Shown here: positions 32,849 through 41,462 of the stretch, piece by piece
Position numbering within the stretch: the first letter of the stretch is position 1
Layout: every line of letters begins with the position of its first letter
Assembly (NCBI GenBank): GCA_046351595.1
Contig: JAXLYE010000013.1
Coordinates: 43,494 to 107,493 of the forward strand
Length of the DNA: 64,000 nt
Source: JAXLYE01 sp046351595
GTDB lineage: Bacteria; Myxococcota_A; Polyangia; Palsa-1104; JAEUJZ01
Direction of reading: 5' to 3'
Made by a program: the position numbers and the translations under genes
Notes under the pieces: model-generated
What the model was told of the DNA's origin: nothing
What the model saw: only the letters and a program-made list of their open reading frames with translations
Databases searched by the model: none

Positions 32849-35713
32849 TCACTCGGGCGCGACAGTTACGACGTAGTGGATGCCGTTCTCCTCGCGCGGC
32901 TTGTTCAGCACGCCGACGATGGCCGGGTGCGACAGCGCCGACATCTGCTGCGCGCTGCGCCAGAAGCGCTCGACGAGCTGCGGGTTGTCCGCGGCCGGCC
33001 CGGCCAAAAGCTTCAGCGCGACCTGCTCGTCCTTGATGCGGTCGTAGGCGTTCCAGACCTGTGCGACCGCGCCCTGCCCGATCTCGCAGGTCAGGAAGTA
33101 GCGGTTCGCCAGGACCAGGCCGACGCCGACGGTGAGCGGCTGCGACGTGGCCATCGCCGGGGCCGCCGCTTCCGGCCGCGAGACCGGCTCCGGGGCCTTG
33201 CTCGGCTCGGGGCTCGCGGGCTTGTGCGCCGCGATGGGCGGCGGCGGCGCGTGCACCGGGCCGGATCGCACCGGGGCCACCGGCTGCGGCACCGCCGGCG
33301 CGTTCGGCACCGTCGGCTCGATCAGCAGCGGCTCGATGACCGGCGCGCTCTGCGCGAGCACGACGTCGACCAGCTCCTTGCGCCGCTCGACCGCGCTCGG
33401 CTCGTCGAGCAGCTGGATGGCGTCCGGCGGCAGCGACCGCGGCGTGTGCGAGCTGAGGCGGCGGCTCGCGGCATCGACCTGTGTCGGCCCCTCGTCGTCC
33501 GAGGCCGGCGGCAGCGACGGGGAGGCGGGCGGCGCGGGCAGCGTCAGCGGCGTGCCGTACTTGGGCGTGGCCCGGCTCTGCGCGATGTCGGCCGCCATGT
33601 TCGCCACCGGAACCTCGCGCGTCGGCGTCACCGCAGACAGCGCCCGCTCCACCGGGACCGCCGAGTCCGCCGCTGCGATCGGCACGATGGGACTCGCCAC
33701 CGACGGACTCGCCGCCGCCGCAGGCTCACTCGCCGCCGCAGCCGGCTCGCCCGTCGCCGCAGCCGGCTCGCTCGTCGCTGCGGCCGTCTCGCTCGTCGCT
33801 GCAGCGGGTTCGCTCGTCGCTGTAGCGGGTTCGCTCGTCGCGGCAACCGCCTCGCTCGTCGCTGCAACCGGCTCCCTCGTCGCCGCAACCGGCTCGCTCG
33901 TCGCCACAACCGGCTCGCTCGTCGCTGCAACCAGCTCGCTCATCGCGACAACCGGTTCGCTCGTCGCCGTAGCCGGCTCGCTCGTCGCTGCAACCGGCTC
34001 GCTCGTCGCTGCAGCTGGCTCGCTCGTCGCTGCAGCCGGCTCGCTCGTCGCTGCAACCGGCTCGCTCGTCGCTGCAACCGGCTCGCTCGTCGCCGCAACC
34101 GGCTCGCTCGTCGCTGCAGCCGGCTCGCTCGTCGCCGCAACCGGCTCGCTCGTCGCCGCAGCCGGCTCGCTCGTCGCCACAACCGGCTCGCTCGTCGCTG
34201 CAGCCGGCTCGCTTGCCGTCGCCGCGGGCGCGTTGCTTACGGCGCTCGGCTCCGCGGGCCTTGCGGCTGGGACGTTGGGTGTGAAGACCGGGGTGCGCGC
34301 CGACGGGGCCGGGGCGCTGATCGCCGAGCGCGGCTCGCTCGCGGCGGGCAGCGGACGGCTGGCCATCACCGGCGTCACGGCGCTCGCGGTCCGCGGCGGC
34401 GGCAGCGGGGCGCGGATCTCGAGCGGCTGCGCGAACAGGTTCGGCGTGATGCTCGAGGAGGTGACCGGCGGCAGGCTCGGCTCGTCGCGGTCGCGGCTCG
34501 GCGTCGGCGGCTCGGGCGCGGGGCGCGGCGGCGGCTCGGCCAGCGCCTCGAGATCGAGGCTGGGCGGCAGCGGCGCCGGCACGAGCGGGGCCGGCGGCAG
34601 CACCGGCTCGCTCGGCGGCCGGGCCACGGGCGCGGCCTCTTCGTCGACAGGCAGCGGCGGCAGCTCGAGCGCGGCCGGCGCCGGCTCGCTCACCGCCACC
34701 ACGGGCGAAGCCAGCGGGATCTGGAGCGGCCCGCCCGGTCCGAAGACGCGCTCGTACAGGTTGCAGGCGTAGGGGCTGTCGGGACCGACCAGGCCGGTCA
34801 CGCGCAGATCGAGCTGCCGATCCGGATCGATCGCCTCGCCGCGCAGCATGCGCGCGAAGCTGTCGACGAGCATCGGGTCCGACGAGACGGTGCGGAAGAT
34901 GCGCGCGAAGTGCTCGATGCTCGGCGCGCGATCCAGCAGATCCTCGACGACGCGGTTGATCGACTGGGCGGTGACGCCGACCGAGCTTGAGTGGGCCTCG
35001 TCCCAGAGCGTGGCCAGGATGTGCTGGCACAGGTAGGGCTGGCCGCCGGTGTGGCGGTGCAGCACGGCGCCGACGTGCACGTCGACGTCGACCTTCGCGG
35101 TGCCCAGCGACCACGCCAGCGACTCGACCTGATCGACGGTGAGCGCGCGCAGCCACAGCTCCAGCGCGCCCGCGAACGGCGAGCGCAGGCCGACCGGCAC
35201 CATGCGGTTGATGTGCGTCGCCGCGGCCAGCACGATCTGCAGCCGCGAGAACTCGCGGTTCTCGGCGCGCACGCTGTGCAAGAAGCGCAGCTTGCCGAGG
35301 AACTCGTGCAGGAAGTCCGCGCGCTGCAGCGCCTCGACGCCGTCGAGCATCAGGATGAAGCGCTGCGGGAACACGCCGAGCCAGGCCAGGAAGGTGTCCT
35401 CGGGCGCCTCGGGGTGGATCTCGCGCTTGTCGAGATCTCCCTCGCGCGCGACGGCCAGGAGCAGCTCGCCCATGAACTGCGTGAAGCCGACCAGCCGGAT
35501 GCGCGACACATCGACGGCCAGCGCGCAGTACTGCGACGGGTCGAGCACCGCCGCGGTGTGGCGCAGGAGCGCGGTCTTGCCGCTATCGGGCGCCGCGGCG
35601 ATGAACGGGAAGCGACGGTTGTCGGACAGCTCGCGGCGCAGGCGCTGGTCCGCCTCGCGCTCGATATACGCGCTGCCGATGCCGGTGGCGCGATACGGGT
35701 TCTTTGGCGTCAC
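32849..35713 (-). CDS. AAA-like ATPase with heptad repeats and truncated C-terminal kinase domain
   Basis: A 954-aa protein; the GTG at 35713 follows AGGAG by 9 nt. Residues 1-340 are an AAA-like (STAND-type) NTPase beginning NPYRATGIGSAYIERE, with a P-loop-like AAPDSGKT near 40-48 (the first Gly is replaced by Ala) and a hydrophobic strand ending LDGVEAL. A long Pro/Ala-rich linker follows, including 24 tandem heptads of the TSEPVAA type. The C-terminus is the N-lobe of a Ser/Thr kinase (GLVLANRYFLTCEIGQGAVAQVW, VALKLL) that stops at HYVVTVAPE, before the catalytic loop. The protein therefore has no complete kinase. The gene runs into the mobile-element boundary, so its 3' end was probably removed there. 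Confidence 0.8.
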   Translation of the reverse strand: MTPKNPYRATGIGSAYIEREADQRLRRELSDNRRFPFIAAAPDSGKTALLRHTAAVLDPSQYCALAVDVSRIRLVGFTQFMGELLLAVAREGDLDKREIHPEAPEDTFLAWLGVFPQRFILMLDGVEALQRADFLHEFLGKLRFLHSVRAENREFSRLQIVLAAATHINRMVPVGLRSPFAGALELWLRALTVDQVESLAWSLGTAKVDVDVHVGAVLHRHTGGQPYLCQHILATLWDEAHSSSVGVTAQSINRVVEDLLDRAPSIEHFARIFRTVSSDPMLVDSFARMLRGEAIDPDRQLDLRVTGLVGPDSPYACNLYERVFGPGGPLQIPLASPVVAVSEPAPAALELPPLPVDEEAAPVARPPSEPVLPPAPLVPAPLPPSLDLEALAEPPPRPAPEPPTPSRDRDEPSLPPVTSSSITPNLFAQPLEIRAPLPPPRTASAVTPVMASRPLPAASEPRSAISAPAPSARTPVFTPNVPAARPAEPSAVSNAPAATASEPAAATSEPVVATSEPAAATSEPVAATSEPAAATSEPVAATSEPVAATSEPVAATSEPAAATSEPAAATSEPVAATSEPATATSEPVVAMSELVAATSEPVVATSEPVAATREPVAATSEAVAATSEPATATSEPAAATSETAAATSEPAAATGEPAAAASEPAAAASPSVASPIVPIAAADSAVPVERALSAVTPTREVPVANMAADIAQSRATPKYGTPLTLPAPPASPSLPPASDDEGPTQVDAASRRLSSHTPRSLPPDAIQLLDEPSAVERRKELVDVVLAQSAPVIEPLLIEPTVPNAPAVPQPVAPVRSGPVHAPPPPIAAHKPASPEPSKAPEPVSRPEAAAPAMATSQPLTVGVGLVLANRYFLTCEIGQGAVAQVWNAYDRIKDEQVALKLLAGPAADNPQLVERFWRSAQQMSALSHPAIVGVLNKPREENGIHYVVTVAPE
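33716..34219. repeat. 21-bp tandem repeat encoding 24 heptads
   Basis: About 24 copies of a 21-bp unit of the GCTCGTCGCTGCAACCGGCTC kind, imperfect but always in frame, coding on the minus strand for TSEP(V/A)(A/V)A. All six frames stay open across it because 21 is a multiple of three, which creates long spurious plus-strand frames. The copy number is likely to vary between strains. Confidence 0.85.
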
Positions 35714-35850
35714 TGCTCGGGGCTCCTGTGCCTGACGGGTGTGCCGTCGTCGCTGCCCAGGGCTGCGGCGAGCCTCGCGCGCGGGGCATCCATGCGAGCG
35801 GACACCCTGCACCCCCCTGTGAGCCGACGGACAGACAGCGGCACGTAACT

Positions 35851-35879
35851 AGAATATCGAGATTTTGTGACTAGATCAA
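35851..35879 (-). promoter_or_regulatory. sigma-70-like promoter for the AAA/kinase gene
   Basis: On the minus strand TTGATC (35879-35874) and TATTCT (35856-35851) are 17 nt apart in a locally AT-rich spot, about 138 nt before the GTG at 35713. This is the clearest promoter in the window. Confidence 0.55.
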
Positions 35880-35995
35880 AACCTGCTTGCGCACCGCCGC
35901 TGCTTGATGCGCCGTCGCAGAGCGAGGGTGTGGCGGGGCGGCGGCTGTCGCTGTGCCGAGGCCGGGGCCAGGGCCGCCGGAGGCACAAGTAGCCG

Positions 35996-36994
35996 CTATC
36001 GCAGGAAGATGTTTGCGGGCAGCCCGAGGTGCTGCCACAGCGCGGTGCCGCCCAAGAAGAGGAGGAGCTGCGCGGTGCCAAGGTGGGTGAGCAGCACGCA
36101 GTCGCGCGAGCTCAGCGCCAGGTGGAACGGCGCCGGGGTCGCCGTCGCTGTTGCCGTCGCTGTCGCTGTCGCGAGTTGGGCAGTGACGCGGTAGCGGCGG
36201 TAGAACAGGTACTGGGTCAGCGGCGCGACCGCCATCAGCGCCTCGCGCACACCGAGCACTCCGGTCACAAGCCCGACCGCCAGCACGAGCTCCGCCGCGA
36301 TGAGGAGGCCGCCCATGATGCGGTACGCGGTGCGCTCTCCGTGCACAACCGGGTACGTCGGCACACCGAGCGCGCGGTCGCCCTCGAGATCGCGGAAGTC
36401 ATAGAGGATCTCGTAGGTCGTCTCGAACAGCATGAAGAACAGCGCCAGCGTCACGATGGCCGGCCAGGACAGCACGCCCTGCGCGCCGGCCACCGCGAGC
36501 GGATAGGCAAAGCAGGTCAGCACGAACAGCACGGCCGAGCCGAAGTTCTTGAAGAAATACAGCTCTTTGAACCGGGTGAGGCCGCGCAGCGACGGGACGA
36601 TGCGGTAGTTGTAGCCGAGCCCGATGAGCTGCACCGCGATGCGCAGCGGCGTGAGCTGCGGCCAGACGAGGTGCGTGAGCACGAACGAGCCGACGCCGAG
36701 TACTACCGCGAGCGCCGTCAGCGGCCGCTGCGTCTGCGCCACGCGCTCGGTGCCGGCGATGCGGTTGCGCAGATCCTCGGCGATGTCGGTGATGCGGTTG
36801 AGCAGGTTGATGAGGAACCAGTCGAGGCCGACGACCAGCGCCAGCGCGAACAGGTACCGCTGGGTCATCAGCCAGCCGAAGGTCAGCATGCCGCCCATCG
36901 CCACCAGGACGATGTGGTAGCGCGCGATGGCCAGCGCGTCCGAGAGCACCGAGCCGCGGACGGCGGCAGGCGGAAGAGGGTTCGGGTCTGTCAT
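35996..36994 (-). CDS. UbiA-family prenyltransferase
   Basis: A 332-aa integral membrane protein with 8-9 hydrophobic helices. The two aspartate-rich motifs of the UbiA family are intact: N66-x3-D70-x3-D74 (NLLNRITDIAED) and D199-x2-D202-x3-D206 (YDFRDLEGDR). These coordinate the Mg-bound diphosphate of the isoprenoid donor. The acceptor cannot be predicted. A short run of Ala-Thr pairs (ATATATAT...) near the C-terminus comes from a hexanucleotide repeat at about 36139-36174 and lies in a loop. It starts 22 nt downstream of the CRTAC1-like gene and is probably cotranscribed with it. Confidence 0.85.
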   Translation of the reverse strand: MTDPNPLPPAAVRGSVLSDALAIARYHIVLVAMGGMLTFGWLMTQRYLFALALVVGLDWFLINLLNRITDIAEDLRNRIAGTERVAQTQRPLTALAVVLGVGSFVLTHLVWPQLTPLRIAVQLIGLGYNYRIVPSLRGLTRFKELYFFKNFGSAVLFVLTCFAYPLAVAGAQGVLSWPAIVTLALFFMLFETTYEILYDFRDLEGDRALGVPTYPVVHGERTAYRIMGGLLIAAELVLAVGLVTGVLGVREALMAVAPLTQYLFYRRYRVTAQLATATATATATATPAPFHLALSSRDCVLLTHLGTAQLLLFLGGTALWQHLGLPANIFLR

Positions 36995-37015
36995 GTCGCG
37001 GTCTGGCGCGTGCGG

Positions 37016-39103
37016 CTAGAGGGTGCGAGGCAGAGTGATCGCGAGCGGCGTGGCGCGGCCGCTGCCCTGGCGGATCTCGTAGCGCTGGTTGGCGCTGACG
37101 CCGGTGATGCGCTCGATCGAGCCGGTGCCGTCCGGCCAGCGCACCTCGATCTCGTCGGCGGCGCAGGCGGCGCCCAGGCCGAAGGTGAGGATCGTGTCGT
37201 GCTGCATGCCGAAGTGGCCGTAGCCGCCCGAAACCTCCTGCACCTGGCGGGTGGCGCCGGTGCGCACGGTGACGCGCGCGCCGATCGCCGCGGCGTTGGC
37301 CTTGCCGTCGCCGCCGCCGCGCAGGACGAGCTGCACGAAGTTGCTCTTGTGGCCGATGTCGTTGCGGTAGACGCGGACCTCCTGCGTCGCCGGGCACTTG
37401 GCATCGCCACCGCAGCGCGCGGTGCTGGTGGTGACCACCAGATCGAGATCGCCGTCGCGATCGAGGTCGACCGGGGCGAAGCCGTGCGCGTGGTAGTGGG
37501 CGACGCCGGCGTCGAAAAGCGGCGTGAACTTGCCGGTGTCGGTCTGGCGGAACAGGGTGCCGCGCGTCTCGGGGTAGTCGGACGAGGCGAGGTAGATGTC
37601 CTTGCGCCCGTCGCTGTCGAAGTCGAAGAAGCCGACCTCCATGTCGCCCTCGTTCCAGCTCGTGATCGTCGGCGTGCGCACCAGGCCCGAGGTCTCGTTG
37701 GCGATGCGCGTGAACTTGAGGGTGCCGGCGGTCGAGTCGTTGCGGATGATCTGCGAGGGGTCGCTCGACTGGCCGATGTGCCAGTGGCGGATCTCGGCGT
37801 GCATGAGATCCAGGTCGCCGTCGTTGTCGAGATCCCCGCAGGCGGTGGTGAAGGTGTTGCCGCCGTTGCGCGCCGGCTGATCGTCGAAGCCCGGCGTCCA
37901 GGCCCACGTCGCACACGAGATCTTGGGCGCCGGCACGTCGAGCGGGCAGCTGCCCGGGTTGTTCTTGCAGTAGCAGTGATAAAACTGGTTGTCCGCGTAG
38001 CTGACGCTGTCGTCGGAGGAGACGGGCGTGCCGAAGCCGACCTCGCGGAAGGTGCCGTCGCCCTGGTTGCGCCACAGCTCGTTCCACGAGCGGCCGTAGG
38101 CGCTGACCAGGAGGTCCGTGAATCCGTCGCCGTCGACGTCGCAGGCGGTGGCGCCGTAGGCGGGGCGGCGGTTGTCACCGGACAGGTACTTGGGCACGCT
38201 GTCAAAGATGGCCGGGCGCAGCACGCGGCTTGTGACCGAGACGTCGTCGAACCGCGAGCCGCCGAGGTTGCGGTACAGGTAGTTGCCCGAGCCCTCGATG
38301 CTGTTCTCGTCGGGGTTGTACCAGGTGGTGACGAACAGATCGACGCGGCCGTCGCGGTCGAAGTCGAGGAAGCTGGCGCCGGCGGTGGGCAGGCTGGCGT
38401 CGTTGATCACCGTGGCCGGGCCGAGGGCGAAGTGGCCGCGGCCGTCGTTCCAGTAGATGTCGTTCTTGTCGCCGGCCGCGCTGCTGGTGACGGTGCCGTC
38501 GTGGTACACGCCCGAGAACAGATCGAGGTCGCCGTCGTTGTCGAGATCCGCGGCGACCGCGAGGTGGCTGAGGCGGCCGGTGCCGCTGCCGTCGCGCGAG
38601 TCGAGCAGGCCGCTCCGGGCGGTGACGTCGACGAACCAGCCGCCCTGGTTCAAGAGCAGGCGCTTCATCGGCGCCGCGGCCGAGTCGCGGGTCTTGGCGC
38701 CGCCGCCGTGCACCACAAGATCGGTCCAGCCGTCGTCGTTGAGGTCCGCGGCGATGACCCGCACGCCGGTGATGCCGCGCAGCCCGGCCTCCTCGGTGAT
38801 GTCGGTGTACAGCGGGCCGCTCGGCAGCGCCGGCGGGGTCAGGCAGGCGGCGGGGCGCAGCGGCGCGCCGCTCTTCGCTGGGGCCGGCGCCGACCGCTCG
38901 TCTGACGGGCTGGCCGAATGATCCGCCGCAGCGCCGGCCGCAGCGCCGAAGCCGGAGCCCGCGGCGCACGAGCCCAGGCCCAAAAGGAGCAGCGCGAGCG
39001 GCAGCCCGCACGGTCCCGCAAAAGCCCGCGCCGGGAACTCCCGAGGAACGAGGCGAGAGGACAGGCCGATACCGACGGTGTGGAAGCGGGTTGGGCGCGT
39101 CAT
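37016..39103 (-). CDS. CRTAC1-like FG-GAP/VCBS repeat lipoprotein with ASPIC domain
   Basis: A 695-aa exported protein; ATG 39103 is preferred over 39130. A signal peptide (LALLLLGLGSC, residues about 35-46) ends in a lipobox Cys. Then come at least seven calcium-binding loops of the D-x-(D/N)-x-D-G-x-x-D type (DLNDDGWTD, DLDNDGDLD, DFDRDGRVD, DVDGDGFTD, DLDNDGDLD, DFDSDGRKD, DLDRDGDLD), a beta-propeller of FG-GAP repeats. The C-terminal ASPIC/UnbV-type domain has ARVTVRTGATRQVQEV, then GFGLGA-like turns and IEVRWPDGT. The role on the cell surface is unknown. It is divergent from the DUF362 gene at 39176, so the 72-nt gap must hold both promoters. Confidence 0.85.
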   Translation of the reverse strand: MTRPTRFHTVGIGLSSRLVPREFPARAFAGPCGLPLALLLLGLGSCAAGSGFGAAAGAAADHSASPSDERSAPAPAKSGAPLRPAACLTPPALPSGPLYTDITEEAGLRGITGVRVIAADLNDDGWTDLVVHGGGAKTRDSAAAPMKRLLLNQGGWFVDVTARSGLLDSRDGSGTGRLSHLAVAADLDNDGDLDLFSGVYHDGTVTSSAAGDKNDIYWNDGRGHFALGPATVINDASLPTAGASFLDFDRDGRVDLFVTTWYNPDENSIEGSGNYLYRNLGGSRFDDVSVTSRVLRPAIFDSVPKYLSGDNRRPAYGATACDVDGDGFTDLLVSAYGRSWNELWRNQGDGTFREVGFGTPVSSDDSVSYADNQFYHCYCKNNPGSCPLDVPAPKISCATWAWTPGFDDQPARNGGNTFTTACGDLDNDGDLDLMHAEIRHWHIGQSSDPSQIIRNDSTAGTLKFTRIANETSGLVRTPTITSWNEGDMEVGFFDFDSDGRKDIYLASSDYPETRGTLFRQTDTGKFTPLFDAGVAHYHAHGFAPVDLDRDGDLDLVVTTSTARCGGDAKCPATQEVRVYRNDIGHKSNFVQLVLRGGGDGKANAAAIGARVTVRTGATRQVQEVSGGYGHFGMQHDTILTFGLGAACAADEIEVRWPDGTGSIERITGVSANQRYEIRQGSGRATPLAITLPRTL

Positions 39104-39175
39104 GCGCGCATCATATCCAGGCCGCCGCACAACGGACGTGCAAGCAACCGCTATCTTGAATAAAGGGGTCGCGGT

Positions 39176-40624
39176 ATGGATGAGGCCAGCGCGGAGGTGC
39201 AGATGGTGAAGTCACAAGCGGTGCCGGTCGCGGTGGTGGCGCGCCCCGGGACGGGCTACCCGGCGGATCCGCCCTTCGCTCCGCCCAACCCGGTCTACGA
39301 GATGGTCGAGGCGGCGCTGCGCGACCTCGGGCTCGATCGCGCGCGCGCCGGCACGCCCGAGTGGAACCCGCTCGGCGACCTGATCGACCCCGGCGACCGC
39401 GTGCTCATCAAGGTGGGCCTCGGCAGCTCGCGCAGCGCCGATCGCAACCAGCCGCTGTACGGCGAGCCGCTGCTGTGCTCCTCGACGCCGGGCGCGGTGC
39501 TGCGGCCGATCCTCGACTACGCGCAGCGCGCCGCCGGCAAGAGCGGCCATGTCACCATCGCGGACACGCCGCCCGAGGGCTGCAACATCGGCGAGCTTTT
39601 GCGCCACACCGGCATCGACTCGATCATCGCCGACAGCTATGCCCACGGCCGCGCCGTCGAGTTCATCGATCTGCGCACGTTCCAGCTGGTGCCGCACATG
39701 GCGCTCGACGACGCGCAGCACGCCGGCCGGTCGTACAACCTGGGCGTGCTGCGGCGCGAGCGGCTGCACGGCGACCCGCTGGGCTATAAGGTGCTCGACT
39801 TCGACGAGCGCTCGCGCTTCGGTGAGGTCGAGCGGCGCGCGCCGCGGCTGCGGTGCCACCGCGGCAATGCGCTGGCGCCGCTCCTTCACCACGCCGGCGG
39901 GAGGCACGAGTACGCGGTGGGCGGGACCGTGCTGGCGGCCGACGTGGTGATCAACCTGGCAAAGCTCAAGACCGACCAGCATGCCGGCGTGGCGCTGTCG
40001 CTGGCGTCGGCGCTGTCGCTGAACAGCGAGCCGCACTGGCTGCCGCGCTACACCGCGGGCACGCCGGACGAGGACGGCGACGAGTACCCCAGCCGGCCGC
40101 CGCTCGGGGCGCGCATCGCCGAGCGGCTGCAGCGCCTGCCGCTCGCCGGGGCGCTGTCGCTGACCGCGCGCGCGCCGCGGCTGTCGGCGCCGCAGAATGG
40201 CCTGCCCGGGGGTTACATCGTCGAGGGCGCGTGGGAGGGCAACGACACGCTGTGGCGCGCCGCGCTCGATCTCAACTTCCTCCTCTTGCACGCCGACAAG
40301 GCGGGCCGGATGACCGAGACGCCGCAGCGCCGCTACCTGACGCTGCTCGATGGCATCGTCGGCGGCGAGGGCGACGGGCCGCTGGCGCTGACGCCGCGCC
40401 GCGCCGGGCTGCTGGTCGCGGGGCAGGATCCGGTGCTGACCGACCTTGTGGCGGCGCGGCTGATGGGCATGGAGCCGGCGCGCGTGCCGATGATCGCGCA
40501 GGCGCTCAAGCGGCCGCTGCTCACGAGCTCGCGCGAGGCGGCGCTGGTGCTGTCGGTCAGCGGCACGCCGGGCGGCGGCGCCTTCATCCCGCCGAGCACG
40601 TGGCCGCGGCTGCTGCGGAAGTGA
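39176..40624 (+). CDS. DUF362-family protein
   Basis: A 482-aa protein of the DUF362 type. It shows the pattern DRVLIKVGLGSS in the N-terminal Rossmann-like half, ADTPPEGCNIGELLRHTGID, the internal INLAKLKTDQHAGVALSLA segment, and the C-terminal LDGIVGGEGDGPLALTPRRAGLLVAGQDPVLTDLVAARLMGMEP segment, which is the best conserved part of the family. No Fe-S cluster Cys set is present here, unlike the DUF362 proteins fused to ferredoxins. Function is not established; the family is often linked to redox or cell-surface biology. The gene is divergent from the CRTAC1-like gene. Confidence 0.8.
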   Translation: MDEASAEVQMVKSQAVPVAVVARPGTGYPADPPFAPPNPVYEMVEAALRDLGLDRARAGTPEWNPLGDLIDPGDRVLIKVGLGSSRSADRNQPLYGEPLLCSSTPGAVLRPILDYAQRAAGKSGHVTIADTPPEGCNIGELLRHTGIDSIIADSYAHGRAVEFIDLRTFQLVPHMALDDAQHAGRSYNLGVLRRERLHGDPLGYKVLDFDERSRFGEVERRAPRLRCHRGNALAPLLHHAGGRHEYAVGGTVLAADVVINLAKLKTDQHAGVALSLASALSLNSEPHWLPRYTAGTPDEDGDEYPSRPPLGARIAERLQRLPLAGALSLTARAPRLSAPQNGLPGGYIVEGAWEGNDTLWRAALDLNFLLLHADKAGRMTETPQRRYLTLLDGIVGGEGDGPLALTPRRAGLLVAGQDPVLTDLVAARLMGMEPARVPMIAQALKRPLLTSSREAALVLSVSGTPGGGAFIPPSTWPRLLRK

Positions 40625-40831
40625 CGGGCCCCGGCCCGCGCCCCGCGCCCGAGTCCGAGCCCGCATCCCCTGGGGCGGGCGCCAGTTGACAATGAGTTTC
40701 ATGCGCGGCGGCGGGCAAAAGGTAATATCCGCCGAAAACCGCCGCGCGCGGCTGACCTCATCCGCAAAACACCGGCCGTGACCAGCACCGGCAAACCACG
40801 CTGAGCGGCTACCAACCAGAAAGGGAGCCGA

Positions 40832-41284
40832 ATGTCTTCCGCCAACACCGTCGAGATCACCAAGGACAACTTCAACGACCACGTCAGCATGGACAAGCCG
40901 GGGATCGTCTTCCTGGACTTTTGGGCCGAGTGGTGCGGTCCGTGCAAGAGCTTCGCGCCGATCTTCGAGGCCGCCGCCGCCCGGCACCCGAGCATCAAGT
41001 GGGGCAAGATCAACAGCGACGAGCAGCAGGAGCTGTCCGCGGCCTTCAACGTCAGCGCCATCCCGACGCTGATGGTCTTTCGCGACGGCATCCTCCTGTT
41101 CGAGCAGGCGGGGATGCTGCCGGCGCAGGCGCTCGACCGCCTGGTCTCGGACGTCTCGGCGCTCGACATGGACAAGGTGCGCAAGGAGATCGAGGAGCAC
41201 GAGCACGAGCACGGCGACGGCTGCTGCGACCACGATCATGACCACGACGAAGACGACGGCCACGGCCACGGCCACGCGCACTAA
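40832..41284 (+). CDS. thioredoxin with His/Asp-rich metal-binding tail
   Basis: A 150-aa protein. Residues 1-112 are an ordinary thioredoxin fold with W34-C35-G-P-C38-K and the cis-proline region SAIPTLMVF, so it should reduce disulfides. Residues about 118-150 form an unusual tail of alternating His with Asp, Glu or Gly, with two adjacent Cys (DGCCDHDHDHDEDD, GHGHGHAH). Such tails bind zinc, nickel or copper. A strong AAGGGAG site precedes the ATG. The next gene on this strand (metG) begins 178 nt downstream, across a repeat of hairpins that may terminate transcription. Confidence 0.85.
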   Translation: MSSANTVEITKDNFNDHVSMDKPGIVFLDFWAEWCGPCKSFAPIFEAAAARHPSIKWGKINSDEQQELSAAFNVSAIPTLMVFRDGILLFEQAGMLPAQALDRLVSDVSALDMDKVRKEIEEHEHEHGDGCCDHDHDHDEDDGHGHGHAH

Positions 41285-41288
41285 TACA

Positions 41289-41399
41289 GGGGGCACTTTC
41301 CCGTGCCCCCTCCACCGGCAAAGCCGGCGGAGCCTCATCGCCATACTTCTTGGCGCCGCGCGCTTCCCGCGCGGGTTTCTCACCGGACAAAGTCCGGTG
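41289..41399 (-). repeat. dispersed intergenic multi-hairpin repeat, copy 1
   Basis: Read on the minus strand this copy contains CACCGGAC-TTT-GTCCGGTG (41399-41381), CCGCGCG-GGAAG-CGCGCGG (41374-41356), arms CTCCGCCGGC and GCCGGTGGAG around TTT (41332-41310), and arms GGGGGCAC and GTGCCCCC (41310-41289). A second copy on the plus strand lies at 55944-56029. The third stem differs in sequence between the copies, yet all base pairs are kept. On the plus strand the last hairpin follows the thioredoxin stop by 4 nt and may serve as its terminator. Confidence 0.75.
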
Positions 41400-41462
41400 C
41401 CCTCCGTATAAATCGCCGCTGCGCGTTGACCGGCGAGGACGGTTGTCGCTACGCTGCCGCGC

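Noticed and set aside
32801..34990. Long plus-strand open frames across the heptad-repeat gene (729 and 546 codons)
   Set aside because: The 21-bp repeat keeps all frames open; the minus-strand frame has the AAA and kinase domains, a ribosome site and a promoter.
36029..38905. 958-codon plus-strand frame over the UbiA and CRTAC1-like genes
   Set aside because: Antisense shadow of two clear minus-strand genes, with Arg/Ala/Gly-rich nonsense composition.
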